Positions 43,998 to 56,337 are shown, numbered from the stretch's first letter. The stretch: DNA of 64,000 nucleotides from Paralithodes platypus (GCA_032716605.1 CM064495.1:20561836-20625835), one strand, 5' to 3'. The notes: generated by a model from the sequence alone, not told the origin. Translations and numbers: made by a program.

Positions 43998-45474
43998 TCA
44001 AAGATCACCTTGTTTGATCTTAGATCTCCAAAGATCCACGGAACTCATAGCCGCCCTCCTTTTGGGACGAGCGCCACCTGAAGCCAGAGGAGGATCATCC
44101 TTCTCATCATCAACTGCCCCACCCTGAGGAGCACTGTCACCAGCACTCTCCCGCGGAAGGGTATCAGTAGAGACGCCAGTATCATCCGGCAGTTCTACAT
44201 CCTGCTCCAAGGGATATAACCTTACGACTGGGCGAGTAGTAACCCCAGTCGAAGTTCGTAATTTAGCAACCCTTATAAGACCATCAATGCCCGGGAACAA
44301 ATCGACAATCCTCCCAAGCTTCCAAAATAACCTAGGACGCTCATCATGAATTAGTACGATATCCTCGATACGAGGCCATCGTTGATTCGTCCCTTTGATC
44401 ATATTGGAGTGACGCTCGCGAAGAGACAGCAAATATTCTTGGGTTCACCGTTTCCATAGATCGTCAGACACTTTGTTCACATACTGAAAGCGACGACGGG
44501 TGGCGTCAGCATCGCCGAACGTAGGGTCTTCTAGATCTTCGTCAGTTACTGACGATCTAGGAAAGGTATTAAGGGTTCGTCCACGTGTTAGCATTGAAGG
44601 CGAAATGGGTAAGAGGTCATCAACATCTGCCGAGGTATAGGTCAAGGGCCTGTCGTTGACTGACATCTCAATCTCTATTAAGATGGTTTGCAACTCCCTT
44701 CTGGTCACCAGTGCCCTTCCTAATACCTTCTTCATGGCAGATTTGACAATACCGATTGTTCTCTCCCAAATCGCCCCGAACCATGGTGCACGTGCTGGTA
44801 CAAATTTCCACTGACAACCCTTTCCAGTGAGGGTAGCCACAACTTGCGGGTCATCCATTAAACTCTGGAGATATTTAGAGGCCCCGACAAAACAAGTCGC
44901 ATTATCGCTCATAATAATTTGAGGGAAACCATTGCGGCCTGCAAAGCATCTTAGAGTATGCAAAAAACCCTCACTGGATAGGTCGTCAATCAATTCAATA
45001 TGAATCGCTCTGGTTACCGCACATGTGAATAGAACGGCATATACCTTTATGATATTACCGGGCGATTCTCTAACTTGAATCGCTCCGGTGTAGTCTACCC
45101 CGGTTACCTGAAATGGTTTAGTCCTTTGTACCCTGAACTCAAGTAAGGGAGGTAGATCTACTGGGGAGTAAGGCTTACCCTGTAATCTTTTACAGATAGT
45201 ACAGTTATTGTGGATCCCTTTAATTGCTTGTCGCATCTTAGGGATCCACCAACATTGTCGCATATACGCCAGAACATAATTTACGCCAAAATGTAGGCAT
45301 GTTCTATGGCATTGGCGAATCAACAGTTTGGTAATCAAATGAGAGGAGCTAAGGAGGACAGGATATTTCGCAGAATCAATAATGTCCACCTTTTGTATCC
45401 TGCCTCTACACTTAATTATGCTTCCTTCCATATATAATCCTAGCTGCCTCATTAAGTTAGAGGGTTTGGCCTTT
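43998..45474 (-). pseudogene. BEL integrase
   Basis: Reads LMRQLGLYMEGSIIKCRGR, a zinc-binding HHCC segment (HLITKLLIRQCHRTCLHFG, then CTICKRLQG), and the catalytic core: TGVDYTGAIQV (first D), IIMSDNATCFVGA (second D) and WFGAIWERTIGIVK (E), then VNDRPLTYTS and LTRGRTLNTFP. A single stop at about 44442 separates the C-terminal domain (WPRIEDIVLIHDERP, KLGRIVDLFPG, RPVVRLYPLE), which is normal for Pao/BEL integrases. It joins element cDNA to target DNA. The upstream part of the polyprotein is cut off by the A-tailed retroposon at 45481. Confidence 0.9.
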
Positions 45475-45480
45475 GACTCC

Positions 45481-45775
45481 TTTTTTTTTTTTTTTTTTTT
45501 TTCTATATTCCAACTTACTTCCTCTCGGGCATAGGCTGAGAGCCTTAACATTCACCGCTTTACAATGAACAGTGAAGCCCGTGAGGTCTTGTTCCAGTCT
45601 AGGGAGTGAGACATGTGAAGCACGTAGAGTACAACGAGCACCTGCCATCTTGCCTTCACATGAGGCACGTTGCTCACTCATGGCCCGAAACGACCCCATC
45701 TCTGAAGCCACCTCGTTCCCGTGCTTCACTGTCTCACCCCATACACTCGGACTCTCACACTTACACACACACAAC
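45481..45775 (-). repeat. Short A-tailed retroposon, copy 2
   Basis: Same unit as 3662-3945, with a longer A run on the minus strand (23 T on the plus strand at 45481-45503). It is inserted between the linker and integrase parts of BEL pol. The bases 45776-45848, with caggcattgcacccct, are of unclear origin. Confidence 0.75.
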
Positions 45776-45848
45776 GCCACCTGTTGAGCAGATAACTCAC
45801 CAGGCATTGCACCCCTATAGCATATTTTGAATATGGGAATATTCATAC

Positions 45849-46044
45849 AGTGCTATTTAATCAGGGAACAATGAGGGTATTTTATTGACGTTTCAGTGGG
45901 CTTTGTGGTAATGCACTGATACTAGGTACAGCACAAATTCCATCCCAATAATATCTTCCCATTGATACATCGGGATTTGAACCCGGGACCTTTGGATTAC
46001 CAGGCCAGAGGCAAGACCACTCCACCACACCTCCCCTTGCTCAG
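45849..46044 (-). mobile_element. tRNA-derived SINE inserted in BEL pol
   Basis: The minus-strand head reads gaggtgtggtggagtggtcttgcc (box A region), an anticodon-like arm with ctggtaatccaaagg, and cccgggttcaaatcccg (a good box B). The non-tRNA body contains tattgggatggaatttgtgc and ends in an A-rich part with gtcaataaaatac. It breaks the BEL frame just after ILSKG. Confidence 0.7.
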
Positions 46045-46482
46045 GATTTGATGTTCAGTAGGATAAGATTCCCTTTGTACTAAACATATTAGTTTCGCTT
46101 CTGCTGATCTCAATTCATGGAGTCTGATATGCTTCGAATCTTCACTAAGGAAAGACCCGTTAGCCCGACTTCTCATTTTGTTAATGAAACGGTGTATCCA
46201 TGCAAATACCCGTATTACTTGATCATAGCTGCCGTAACGTTCCCACTCTACCAACTTGTTATCCTGATGTGTAGTACTCACAGTCGCCAATACTTTACAT
46301 CATCTTGGGGCCGACTTGAAGGATCAGATATGCATTCCCTGAAATCCTGAGCCATTCAGTTGGAGATATAAGCCATGGAGGTCCATGCCACCAAATAGAG
46401 GACGACATAAACTACCATTGCATATGTATATGGCAGTACCGTACGCACTATTACTAGCATCAGAAAAGGCATGTAGATCCAC
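46045..46482 (-). pseudogene. BEL RNase H and pre-integrase linker
   Basis: After a stop at 46484 the same frame reads VDLHAFSDASNSAYGTAI, the first RNase H block, then LCRPLFGGMDLHG and a stop near 46330. A second frame (46290 leftward) gives LVEWERYGSYDQVIRVFAWI and LHELRSAEAKLICLVQRES, the conserved region before BEL integrase. The frame is lost at the SINE. Confidence 0.75.
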
Positions 46483-49400
46483 CTATTGACCACTAATAAC
46501 CTGACGATTAAGTTGGACCTTGCAACATGTGGAAAGGTCCGACCGAATTAACCGCCAAGTATCTTGTAACTCAGTCGGGAGGGGCATGTCCCAATCTAGT
46601 TTTAGCCGCCACAGTTGCTGTAAAAACATATGAGCACGGATAGTTACAGGCAGCAAAAAACCTAGGGGATCAAACAACCTCGCTGACAAGCTTAAGCAGT
46701 TTCGCTTGGTCATAAGCTCACTGCCGCATGGGGTGTGACAGAAGGATATACAATCTGTGGTAGTGTCCCATTTGTGGCCTAAAAACTTCACCTCACTATT
46801 CTCAGTAGCTACACCGTCAGAAGCAAATTGACCTTTCAAAAGATCACTATTAGTGGCCCATTCTCTCAAGTATAGATGAGCCTTGGCAAATATATCGCGG
46901 ATCTCCCAGCATCTTTCGAGCAATAAATCTTCATAGTCTCCAGTGCCTTGAAGATTGTCCACATAGATCCCCTGCTTGATCTCATTCTTGAAGTCAGGAT
47001 CTAGTCCAGCCTCCTCAAGATGTCGCAAGATAGTAGCGTTGAGAAGGAACTGGGAACAGGTCGCCCCGAATAAGACGACTCTGAACCTGTAGACCAGATA
47101 CTCTGAATCTAGATCCATTGGGTCCCGTGGCCATAAAAATCTTGTCGAGTCCCTGTCTTCACGATGGAGTTGAAGCATCAGGAAGGCCTTCTCAATATCG
47201 GCGACCCATGCAAACTTATGACATCTGAAGCGCAACATAATTTGCGCGAGATCAGAGACCAGGGACGGACCCGTGTACAGACAATCATTCAGGCTATAGG
47301 AGCGATCACTGGATTTAGCAGAGCAGTCATACACAATACGAACAGGAGTGGTGGAACTGTCCTTTTTAATCCCATGGTGAGCAAGGTAATGGATGTTATC
47401 CCCATACTCCCTGAGATCTACTCTTTCCACAAATCCACGTTGTACCTGCTCGTTTAGTACTGCCGCATAATTCTCGCAATAATTTGGATCCTTGACAAAC
47501 TGCTTCTGAAGGCCACGTAATCTACCAAGTGCTAGATGGAAATTAGTAGGTAATTTACTCTTATTATCATTCCAAGGGAGCCTTACCACATACTGACCCC
47601 TGCCAGAGTCATACGTTACAGTCTCTTCATACGAGCTCAACGCTAGCTTGGACTCCCGATCAAGTTCATGTGGGTCAATTCCAATATTGTCCAAGTCCCA
47701 TAGCTTATCTATATCAGTACATGTATTATCAGGCACATTTGGCCTAATATATTTATCTATGGGGCTTACTGCTACCTTGAGGACCGTAACCACCTCCACC
47801 TGTGTGTCTTGAGAGGAAGTGGCATAGGATCCGGAAATGGCATACCCTTGGATCGTGGGGAGCATTATTAGCCGATCTACCCGCCGATATCCAGGGTGAA
47901 CCAGGTCGTAGTAATAATCAGCTCCGACCAGTAGCATAATTCCATTGTTAGCAGAGAGTTGATCATCAGCCAGTTTATAACCCTTGCTTCTGAGATATTT
48001 CAAATGTGGTTGAATCTCTGATGCTATATAGAAACTGGGTAGTTTGTCGACCACAACAGCCTTGATGGGACATACCTCTCTTCTATAAACATAGGAAATC
48101 TCCACTATATCATAGTCACTGGAATGTACTTCACCAGTGAAACCATGGAGACGCAAATTCTCTTGACCCTTGCTGGTACACTTGAGCTGGGGAAATAATG
48201 ACCGCAGAACGAATGACCTCTGTGAACACTGGTCGAGTAAGGTGCGCGTCATTGTAGGCTTATTATTACTCCCCATTACTGGCAGCATCATAGTAGGAAG
48301 CAATTGACATTCCCGGGAAGCAATGGACATGGCAGATACTTTATTACCCTCGCTTTTACCTTTCTCATGTGACTCTTTGGTGGTTCTTCCCTTTTCTTTG
48401 CCGTCGTGCCGATCAGACTGGGTGCAAAGGGAAAACCAATGTTTCCCTTTGCAATACTTACAAGGTTTGATGTAGGAATTGGTGCAAGTACTGTTGAAGT
48501 GGTCTCTTGCCAGACAGCTTGTACATAAATTAAGCAATTTAGCCTTGCCAATTTTCTGTGTAGCCTTAGGATACTTAGGACACTGGTAGCACAGATGACC
48601 GTGGACACTGCACAACTTGCAACCTAATGATATTGGCCTTTTCTGTTTAGGAGAAGTCTGTACCGGGAAAGCTGCAGTGGATGGCGACATCTTCACGGGT
48701 CGGTAGTGTCCAGTACTCTCCATGTTAAACACTTCAGTCTGGTACACCTGCACCAACGCTTCCAAGTTTAGTGGAGAGTCGCTTAGTTGTCGTCTTACGA
48801 TTTCCTTTAGGGGAGAGGGTATCTTGTTCAAGATATTTACACTAAATATTTCCTCCTTGGTGATGGCCATTGTCTCCATAGATCGGAGGAGGCTCTCAAA
48901 GGAGGCATATTACTCCTTTAGGTCTGTCACATCATAGGATGGAGGATCTAGAGTGAAGAATTTAGTAATTAATGCGGTCTTGATGACTTCTTCTCTCCCG
49001 TAAGTTCTTTTCAGCAACTCCACTGCAGACTCATAGCTTGTAGCTTCTAGCTTGTACCCATCGATCAACTTCAATGCCTCCCCTTTCAATTGGCCACGGA
49101 GATAGGTGAACCTTTGGATGGATGTGAGTGTCTTATTTCGATGGACGGAACACTAAAAGATATCCCAAAATCCAGTCCAGGTAGTCGAATCCCCGGAAAA
49201 GGTAGGCAAAGTAAGCTTCGGCAGGTTAAAGCCAGTCGCCTTTGGTGTACCGGTATCCTTAACAGGGTGTGTTTCTTGTGTGGAAGATAGTCTGGCTAAG
49301 GCTGTATTAACATTCTCAACGTACTCAAGATCTGCTGACATTTCTTCTTCCACATCGTCAGTACTTGTCAATAAACCATATACCTGCTGAGCATAATTAT

Positions 49401-49494
49401 CATAAGTGGCTAGCGATTTAGTTACAGTAGCAAATTTACCCTTAATTTGATCAGCCGAGGCACTTAATAAAAATTCATCAAGATCTCTTAACAC
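46483..49494 (-). pseudogene. BEL gag, protease and reverse transcriptase
   Basis: Gag starts MLRDLDEFLLSASADQIKG at 49494 and includes LPKLTLPTFSGDSTTWTGFW, a stop near 49152, RGQLKGEALKLIDGYK, and a stop at 48910. Then one open frame of 798 codons: ILNKIPSPLKEIVRRQL, zinc knuckles CKLCSVHGHLCYQC, CTSCLARDHFNSTC and CKYCKGKHWFSLC; protease TRTLLDQCSQRSFVLRS, where BEL families have D-x-G and this copy has C for G; RT PVRIVYDCSAKSSDRS, WVADIEKAFLMLQLHRED, FGATCSQFLLNATI, and GIYVDNLQGT (Y-V-D-N; the second aspartate of the usual YVDD is N, in some BEL families possibly normal). The RT ends with VKFLGHKWDTTTD and LTKRNCLSLSARLFDPLGF. Confidence 0.9.
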
Positions 49495-49987
49495 CTATTT
49501 AAACTTCCCTTCATCCCTCCTTCAGAATCCTAAGCTTCTTTATATCTGTCATCATTAAGGTCTGAATCTAGGCTATTAACTCTCTAAACTATAAAGCAAA
49601 CTAGTTGCACAAATTAATTTAAATTAAAAAATGAGTCACATGAGAACCCTCCCCGCCGGCAAAACCAATAAAGAGTCCCATAATGCCTAAACATATAGAA
49701 CACTACAGGCCTACCACCAAAGTGAAATGAATAGCTACCACAGACACCTGCAGGCTTAGCCTAGCTCAACCACGCGAAATGGAACCAACGAAAAAACCCT
49801 CACACCCAGCACTAGCCCAACAAACCCTCCAAGAACGGCAAGGAGCACAACGTCCAAAACAACCGGGAAACCAGCCCCCCAAAAAATACTGTGACGGCTC
49901 TACCTAGAAAAAAACCCCGAGGGAAAAAGCTAGGCTAAGAAACTAGGGAAAGGGCAGTCGGCCCAACAAAGTACGAGGCGGCAGCCA
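49495..49987 (-). other. BEL 5' leader
   Basis: Between the 5' LTR and gag. A primer binding site is expected at the right edge; the minus strand there reads TGGCTGCCGCCTCGT immediately after the truncated LTR. No coding frame. Confidence 0.5.
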
Positions 49988-51547
49988 TTAGCAATACCAA
50001 GTGAAGCGGTAGTAAACAAAACACTTTAATGGGAAAATAATAAGCACTAGGGCACGAAGGACCATTATTTGTCGGGAATTTAGATAAAGAGGTTAAATTA
50101 CATATCACTGGTACACTCCACAGTTCCTTCACATTTACCAATTCTTTCACCCAACCCGATCTTATAAATTCAAAAATAAACACTGCAATTTCTCTGAACC
50201 AGGACCTTTCTAGAATTAATGGATGGGGACAAAAGAATCTAGTTTCCTTTAATGCACAGAAAACCAAGTACATTCAATTTTCTAACCGACAGAATCTCAC
50301 TGACTCCCATATATTTTTTAATGATGTAAATATTCCCACTTCCCTAGTATTGACATTCTCGGTGTAACATTAACTACTAACTTGAGCTGGACACATTATG
50401 TTAGAAGCATTGCTAAGAATGCCTCTAAAAAACTGGGACTCCTGTACAGAGTTCGAGAATTCACTGACGAGCAGTTGGCCGTGATATATAAAAGTCATGT
50501 GCGTTCTCGAATGGATTACTGTTCACCTCTGTGGGGTGGAAGTGGAGTGGTTGCATTGAGGCAGTTGGACAAAATTCAAAATAAAGCTATTAGATTAATC
50601 AATAACCCTGCAATCACACAGGACCTTCCTACATTATCCATACGAAGAAACGTTGCATCCCTTGCATTATTCTACAGATATTTTCACAGCAATTGTTCCG
50701 AGGAACTTGCTTCAATTGTGCCGCCTCTCCACATCTTTCCCCGTAGAACTAGGGCAGCTGAGAGCGCCCATGAATTTACACTTTCTCCTCCACAATGCAG
50801 AACTTCTGCTTATCAGAATAAATTTATCCCCAGAGCTACTACTCTTTGGAATTCACTTCCCTCGAATTGCTTTCCACAAACTTACAATCTACAAATGTTT
50901 AAATCCAGTTGTTACAAACATTTTATGAATGGAGGATGCCTTTAGGCACATGGACCTTTTTGTTTTATCTGTGTTTTTCCTTCCTCCGTTCATTGTCTCT
51001 TAAAAAAACAAAAACAAAAAAAAACATGAAAATATCCCAACAAATAGTTATATAATAATTACCAATACGGCGAAGTTAATAAATGGAGTCCGGTCCTATT
51101 TCACACTGCTAATTCAATTGCATGACATGTAGGAATGTTCACATAATACAATATCGATACAATGAACTTAGCTTAGAGGACTGGTGATGTAGGACTGTTG
51201 TTATATATTATCAATGGTAGTTCATGGTGGACTAAAGGTGAGTCAAGAGCCAAGGGGAAGTTGTTGGCTGTATGGTGGTGATTGAGAGACTAAAGGGCCG
51301 GCGTCCGATCGCTTCGCGAAATTACATATGGCTGCCGGCTCATAATAATTATAACCCATAACTTGGTTTCATGATACATCTAGAGCTGATGTAGATATTT
51401 ATACGTTACAGTTTATATTTAACCTACACTTAATAATAAACTACAATACACAAAGAACTAGCCGAAATCGTACATGCGATACGATACCGCCAAATTCAAA
51501 TGCCCTATTGGACCTAAACTGTCGGGATCATTACCCTATTCCCGACA
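49988..51547 (-). repeat. 5' LTR of the BEL element, interrupted
   Basis: Two parts (49988-50115 and 51025-51547) match the left LTR almost perfectly, but the 10 inner bases (tgtcgggaat on the plus strand) are missing. The insert is a 5'-truncated LINE. Confidence 0.9.
50116..51024 (+). pseudogene. 5'-truncated LINE (RT C-terminus) in the BEL LTR
   Basis: The plus strand begins inside the RT domain (SLNQDLSRINGWGQKN, FNAQKTKYIQFSNRQN), then after a frameshift near 50350 gives SWTHYVRSIAKNASKKLGLLYRV, VRSRMDYCSPLWGG, SIRRNVASLALFYRYFHSNCSEEL, ATTLWNSLPSNCFPQTY and a stop at 50945. An A-rich tail (51001-51024) follows. The C-terminal block is of the LINE-D type but a separate family. Only CA is shared at both sides of the insertion. 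Confidence 0.85.
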
Positions 51548-51552
51548 CGTGC

Positions 51553-52063
51553 TATTTACGTGTCGATTTTTTCCCTGGCGAACGATAGTGAGCCTGTAAT
51601 GTTGGAAGAACTGGCCTTCGGCCGGGACATTTTTCTACCGAAACATGTACAAATTAATCTAGAAGGGGGATCTAATGGTTGTTTTTTTTTTTTTTTTTAT
51701 GGAGGTCTAGGGAGGAAACTAAAAAAATAATGAACACATGCAAAAGTCGCCCAAAAAGTGAACCATCTCCCCTTAAGGTATCTGCTGTGCTGTGTTATAA
51801 TTTTCAAAGCAAGGCGGATAATATCCTGAATCCAATACAATCACAGAGCCGTAAGAGTTTTGTTAGATCATGGTATTAAGTCTAATCTACATTTATGAGA
51901 CTAGTTGTCAAAAATATTGACATTATATGGACCTTTAACAGTAGTAAGGCTTCAAAAATCTCAACCAACCTTTTTGAACTACCACAGATCCTTCCTAAGC
52001 TGCTTAATATCGTCAAAATATAGCTCTAATACAATATAACGCACGTCGCTGGTACTCAAAGGG
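51553..52063. mobile_element. Repeat ending in a piggyBac-type terminus
   Basis: The right edge reads cgcacgtcgctggtactcaaaggg followed by TTAA (52064-52067). Read inward on the minus strand this is CCCTTTGAGTACCAGCGACGTG, built like the MITE end at 4376. The left part matches 15748-15835. The other terminus was not found; the BEL element may have inserted into this repeat. A short open frame at 51679-51879 follows a T run and is not considered a gene. Confidence 0.4.
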
Positions 52064-52067
52064 TTAA

Positions 52068-53092
52068 TATAAGTTTATACCGTATATTGGAGGTATCGGT
52101 ACATACAAATTATAGCATTTAAATAATATGACAACTAATTTCGAATACAGTAATTGAAGAGTTGTTGAAAATAAATTAAATATTAGTTAGTAAACTAAAA
52201 CCAGTCGTATTTAAATGAAGCAGCGAGTAAATGAAGCAATCGTTTGTGTTTTATAAGTGGGGGTAAATCAAATATCACCAGTCGAGTTTGAATAAAGCAA
52301 CGACTGAGTGAAGCAATCCTTTACGGAAAACCATAGAGTACAGAAGGATAGAGCTCAAAGCGTGACGTCACACGGTTATTTTGCCGCGCGTCCTAGGGAT
52401 TTGGTGGCAGGCCTGTTGTAGGGCATACAACAAAAACACCTCAGTCGTTTTTCCTTATTAGATACTCCTTGATATCTGTGCACCTGGCTTGTCTGCAGTG
52501 TTACCAAAGTTAGGGAAATCCCTCAAAATGAGGGGGCATTAGATTAAAGAGGGAACGTCTTTAAGAGTGATTTAATGTTGGTAAAAACACTTGTAAATTA
52601 TTTAAAACAAAATAGATATATAAAAGCAAGAGGAAAATATTAGGAATACATATACAAAATCAAAAATACTTATATATGATGTAAACTGTATAACTACAAG
52701 CAACACAACAAGAATTAAAATGTAGTTTTTAATATATATTATTAGTTACATGTTATGTAGATGTTAATTTATAAAGTTGCACTAAAACAGGACATTTCAC
52801 GAAATACGTTCATAGGTTATACTTATGACATCTAGGGATATTTTGTCCCAGCATGTTTGACGTTGGCTACTCCCTACTCTCACAACAACAATGGTGGGGG
52901 TAGAAGAGACGTGGCTGTCGGTCCGATCGCGGCGCCGTATGGTAAAGACGTGTTTAGTCTATGATCCTGGTGTTGTTGATCATCCCATTCACGGCCCTCG
53001 GGCTGTTCAATCTGTACTTTGACATTCTGTGGGCTAACACTTATAGGAATTAGGCCACAGGGGGAGTTGGGCTAGGACAGGTAGCCGACAAT
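52068..53092. other. AT-rich stretch and probable LINE F 5' region
   Basis: No gene up to about 52830. From there GC content rises towards the LINE F start, with gatcgcggcgccgtatgg and a run of short G+C motifs, so the 5' UTR of LINE F probably lies at about 52830-53092. Confidence 0.45.
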
Positions 53093-54786
53093 ATGGAGGA
53101 ACAGTTGAGTGCCACCATGGAAGATAGTCCCTCATTGGCCCTGAAACGAGGCCTTGAGCATGGGACAGAGAGTGATGCCGATAATGACGGGGGAAGTGCC
53201 GGGAATGCGCTGAAAATATCGCAGCATGAAGTAGTGAGTGATGTGAATGTGGTTCCTGAAACGGTGGGTGGTGGTGGTGCCAGTGGTGGCCTTAAGGAGA
53301 ACGGGCTGGTTAGGCCTAGGCCTACCCCAGTGTCAGAAAAGATCACATATATCATCACCACTGAGCCCAGATCTCGGGTGTTTGACAAGTCTGCGAAGGT
53401 CACTGTGGCTGTAAATGGGTCTCCAATCGGGGACTTTGTCAAACTGGAGGATATTTGTGTGTTGGGTAGAGGTGAGGCGTTAAGTGTCCATCTGGCCATA
53501 GACCTAATTGGGGACTCGGTGGCGCCACTTGATACCATTACCGAGTTTGGGGAGTGGACGGTAACATGCAGGGCGTCTATCTCCCCAGAAGACGACAGGT
53601 ACTCATGGGGCAAGATTGGCCCGGTGCACCCGGACATATCGGACAAGGTCGTCTTGGAGTCGCTACAAGTGATGTCGGGTTCTGGGGGCACCACAGTCCT
53701 GGAGGAGGTCACGCACCTGTCGAAGCGTGGACCCGCTGCCGGTGGGGAGGGGGATGCGTCCCAGTCCCAGGTCGATGGCAGGGTAGTCAGGCTACGGTTC
53801 AAGGGCCCATTGGCCCCAAGGGCCACCTGCCAGGGTGGCCTTGGGACGTGTTAGCTACCAGGTGACGAGGTACTCATTCCGCATGCTGAGGTGCTACAAC
53901 TGCCACTTTTTTGGCCATGGTACGGTGTCCTGCAGGAATAAGGTACGGTGCCGTAATTGCAGTGGCTTTCATGACATGCAAAAGGGAGGTCAGGCCTGCA
54001 ACAACGCACCCAGCTGCTATTTTTGTGGGGGGGCACACAGGGTTACGTCCCGCTCGTGCCCATTGTTTACACATGCGATTGACCATCATGAGGACTATAA
54101 GGCTGGGGAGATGGGCGTGGCTGCCCTCAATGGCCTCCTCAGAGGCCTCAATCCTACCCGACGACGAACTGCCCCGTCGGCTCAGGTTACTCCTCTGCCC
54201 ACTGAAACTACGATGGGTCCTCCACCTCCTCGCCGGGCTCCTCGGTCTGCCAGTGGTGCCTCTTCATACGCAGCGGTAGTGGCCACCAACAGGTATGCAG
54301 CACTAGGGGATATGATGGTTGACCGGGATGTCGAATCTGCGGAGGACGAGGTGGATTCGGGGGATGTTGTTCGGCGGGAGGAGAGTGTTTCGGTCCGGCC
54401 CACTTCCAGTGCAGGAGTGGTTATCCATCACCTGGCGACCCCCAGGTCACAGCGGCCGCGTCGTCGTGCGGACCGACTCCGACGCAGCGTTCCCTCACAG
54501 GATGCACTGCCCCCACCAGCCTGCCATCCAGAACCGGTTTCGGTGCCAACATCTCGCCCTGGTTTTCGTCAGGTGCACCCCCCCGGTTACTGCCCGCCCT
54601 GCGGCAGTAGTTGCAGACTCCCGGGAGTGCCCCTCCTCTGGATCTGGTCCCGGGTCATCAGGAAGTGGTGACACATATGGACAGTTGTTTGCGGATTTCT
54701 GGGAGTACTTCATGAAGGACCTGACGATGAGGGAGATATGCATTGCCCTGATGCCCAGACTGCTTGCCCTGCTGATGGGTCAATAG
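53093..54786 (+). pseudogene. LINE F ORF1, gag-like with three zinc knuckles
   Basis: The ATG at 53093 opens a frame of 253 codons: an acidic N-terminus, then EKITYIITTEPRSRVFDKSA and LGRGEALSVHLAIDL, a gag fold common to I/Jockey elements. A one-base shift near 53830 leads to RYSFRMLRCYNCHFFGHGTVSC, CRNCSGFHDM and CYFCGGAHRVTSRSC: two or three CCHC-type knuckles that bind element RNA. A further shift near 54560 leads to the C-terminal TYGQLFADFWEYFMKDL and ends at 54786, overlapping ORF2. G+C-rich codon use contrasts with the AT-rich CR1-like copies. Confidence 0.82.
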
Positions 54787-56337
54787 TACCGCCACGATCA
54801 CCAGTAAAGTTGGTCTTATGGAACGCCCATTCTCTACACAGGAAGACGCAGGATCTCAAACAATTAGTTGGAAAGGAGGCCCCAATAGTGGTGGGGGTCT
54901 GTGAGACGTGGCTGTCTCCTTCTCTGATGCTCCAGATTCCCGGTTTCATAGTTCCCCGGAAGGACAGGGATACCCGGGGATGTGGCCTGGCGTTAGCGGT
55001 GCGTGAGTCGGTACCCAGTAAACTGCTCCACCTCCAGAGTTTTGATGGGGGAGTGATGGAAGTCCTGGCGGTGAGTGTGGCTTTGAGGACGGGTTGGGCG
55101 ACAATCCTCCTCTGTTATAACCCGTGCCGAACTGTGTCCGGCGATGAATTCCTGCATTATTTCGGCCAGATACCATCTCCCAGTCTGGTGATGGGGGATT
55201 TTATGCCAGGCATTGCCATTGGGATCCGGGTGTCCGCCGGACATCCTGCAATCAGTCGCGGACGTCACTGTTCGACGTACTACTGGACAGCCCCACTCTC
55301 CATCTCCTCACCCCTCCCGGCCTCCCTACACGCATCGACCCCCATACAGCGAGGTCTTCCACCCTGGATCTCTGTTTTGGGGATGGCTTCTTTCTGGGGG
55401 CGGAGGTTTCCACGGGTCCCTACATGGGTAGTGACCATCTCCCCATCTTCATAGAGGTGCCAAACTTCCCGTCCCCGGCGACTCGGCACGCTCGCCCCAG
55501 ATGGGCGTTCCATGAGGAGGGCTGGGCTCAGTATCAAACGGCAGTCCGGTCTCTCCTTACCCCGGCAGTGGATTCTCGGAGAGTAGGGGCGGCTGGAATA
55601 TCAGTGGCTCTAGTGGCGGCGGCCAAAGGGGTTTTCCGGAAGTTGGGAGGTCCTCCAACTTCAAGGCCGGCAGTCCCTTGGTGGAACAGTGACTGTACTT
55701 AGGCGGTCCGGGCTCGTCATCGTTCCTGGAACCATTGGCGACGGCATCCCTGTGCTGCTACGAAGAAGGAGGCGCGCCGCATTGAAACACGATGTGCCAG
55801 GATCGTCTTGTCGGCCAAGAGGAAGTCGTGGACCGCCTTCTGTCCCACACTACACTCCACACTACACTTCGAGGGCTTGGACGTTTGTCAGGAGGATGAA
55901 TGGTCAGCGAGTGGACCCCTCGTTCCCTCTCAATATTGCAGGCTCCTTGGTCAGTGATCCCCAGGAGCAGGCAGAACATTTGGCCGGCCATTTCCAGGGA
56001 GTGTTTGGGGAACCAGCCCCCCTCCCAGATGCCGACATATGGGACTCGGATATCTTGTCTCGGTTGGGATCCCCCGCCCCGGCAGGTCTGGCCGGGCCGC
56101 TGACCTCCCATGAACTCTACAGTACGATACGCTCGCTTCCCAGAGGCAAGGCAATGGGCCACGATGACATTGCGTATGAGATGATGGTCCATTTACCGCA
56201 GTCAGCCCTGGATTCACTATTGGCCATCTACAACAGCGCCTGGTGTGCCGGGGCATGGAAGCATTCCTGCTGCATGGAAGCATGGTCTATTGCTGCCGTT
56301 CCCGAAGCCGGGGAAAGACCCCACGCTCCCCTCTTCA
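54738..56337 (+). pseudogene. LINE F ORF2, endonuclease and RT N-terminus
   Basis: Start ATG at 54738, 49 bases before ORF1 ends. Endonuclease blocks: LVLWNAHSLHRKTQDLK, VGVCETWLSPSL, DRDTRGCGLALAV, SLVMGDF (then a shift near 55204, after which RHCHWDPG continues), DLCFGDGFF, MGSDHLPIF. A stop at 55699 and shifts near 55750-55880 follow. RT start: AWTFVRRMNGQRVDPSFPL, EHLAGHFQGVFG, IRSLPRGKAMGHDDIAYEMM and LLPFPKPGKDPTLPSS. The frame is cut at 56337 by LINE C and resumes at 61917. Confidence 0.85.

Larger units (their letters stand above)
43276..51547 (-). mobile_element. BEL/Pao LTR retrotransposon, complete outline
   Basis: The outer ends are TGTCGGGAAT and ATTCCCGACA, flanked by the exact 5-bp duplication CGTGC (43271-43275 and 51548-51552). 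Left LTR 43276-43934; right LTR 49988-51547 with a LINE insertion. Coding lies on the minus strand in BEL order: gag, protease, RT, RNase H, integrase. Insertions inside: a SINE (45849-46044), an A-tailed retroposon (45481-45775) and a LINE fragment (50116-51024). About five stops are seen, but the frames are long, so it is moderately old. Confidence 0.92.

Noticed and set aside
45849..46044. Possible functional tRNA gene (also considered at 1580-1636 and 43040-43113)
   Set aside because: Promoter boxes are present, but acceptor and anticodon arms do not pair properly and each is fused to a SINE body.
51679..51879. A 66-codon frame after a T run
   Set aside because: It begins with phenylalanines from the T run and has no recognisable motif.
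53050..53826. A 258-codon minus-strand frame
   Set aside because: It is antisense to LINE F ORF1, which has the family motifs; long antisense frames are expected in GC-rich coding DNA.
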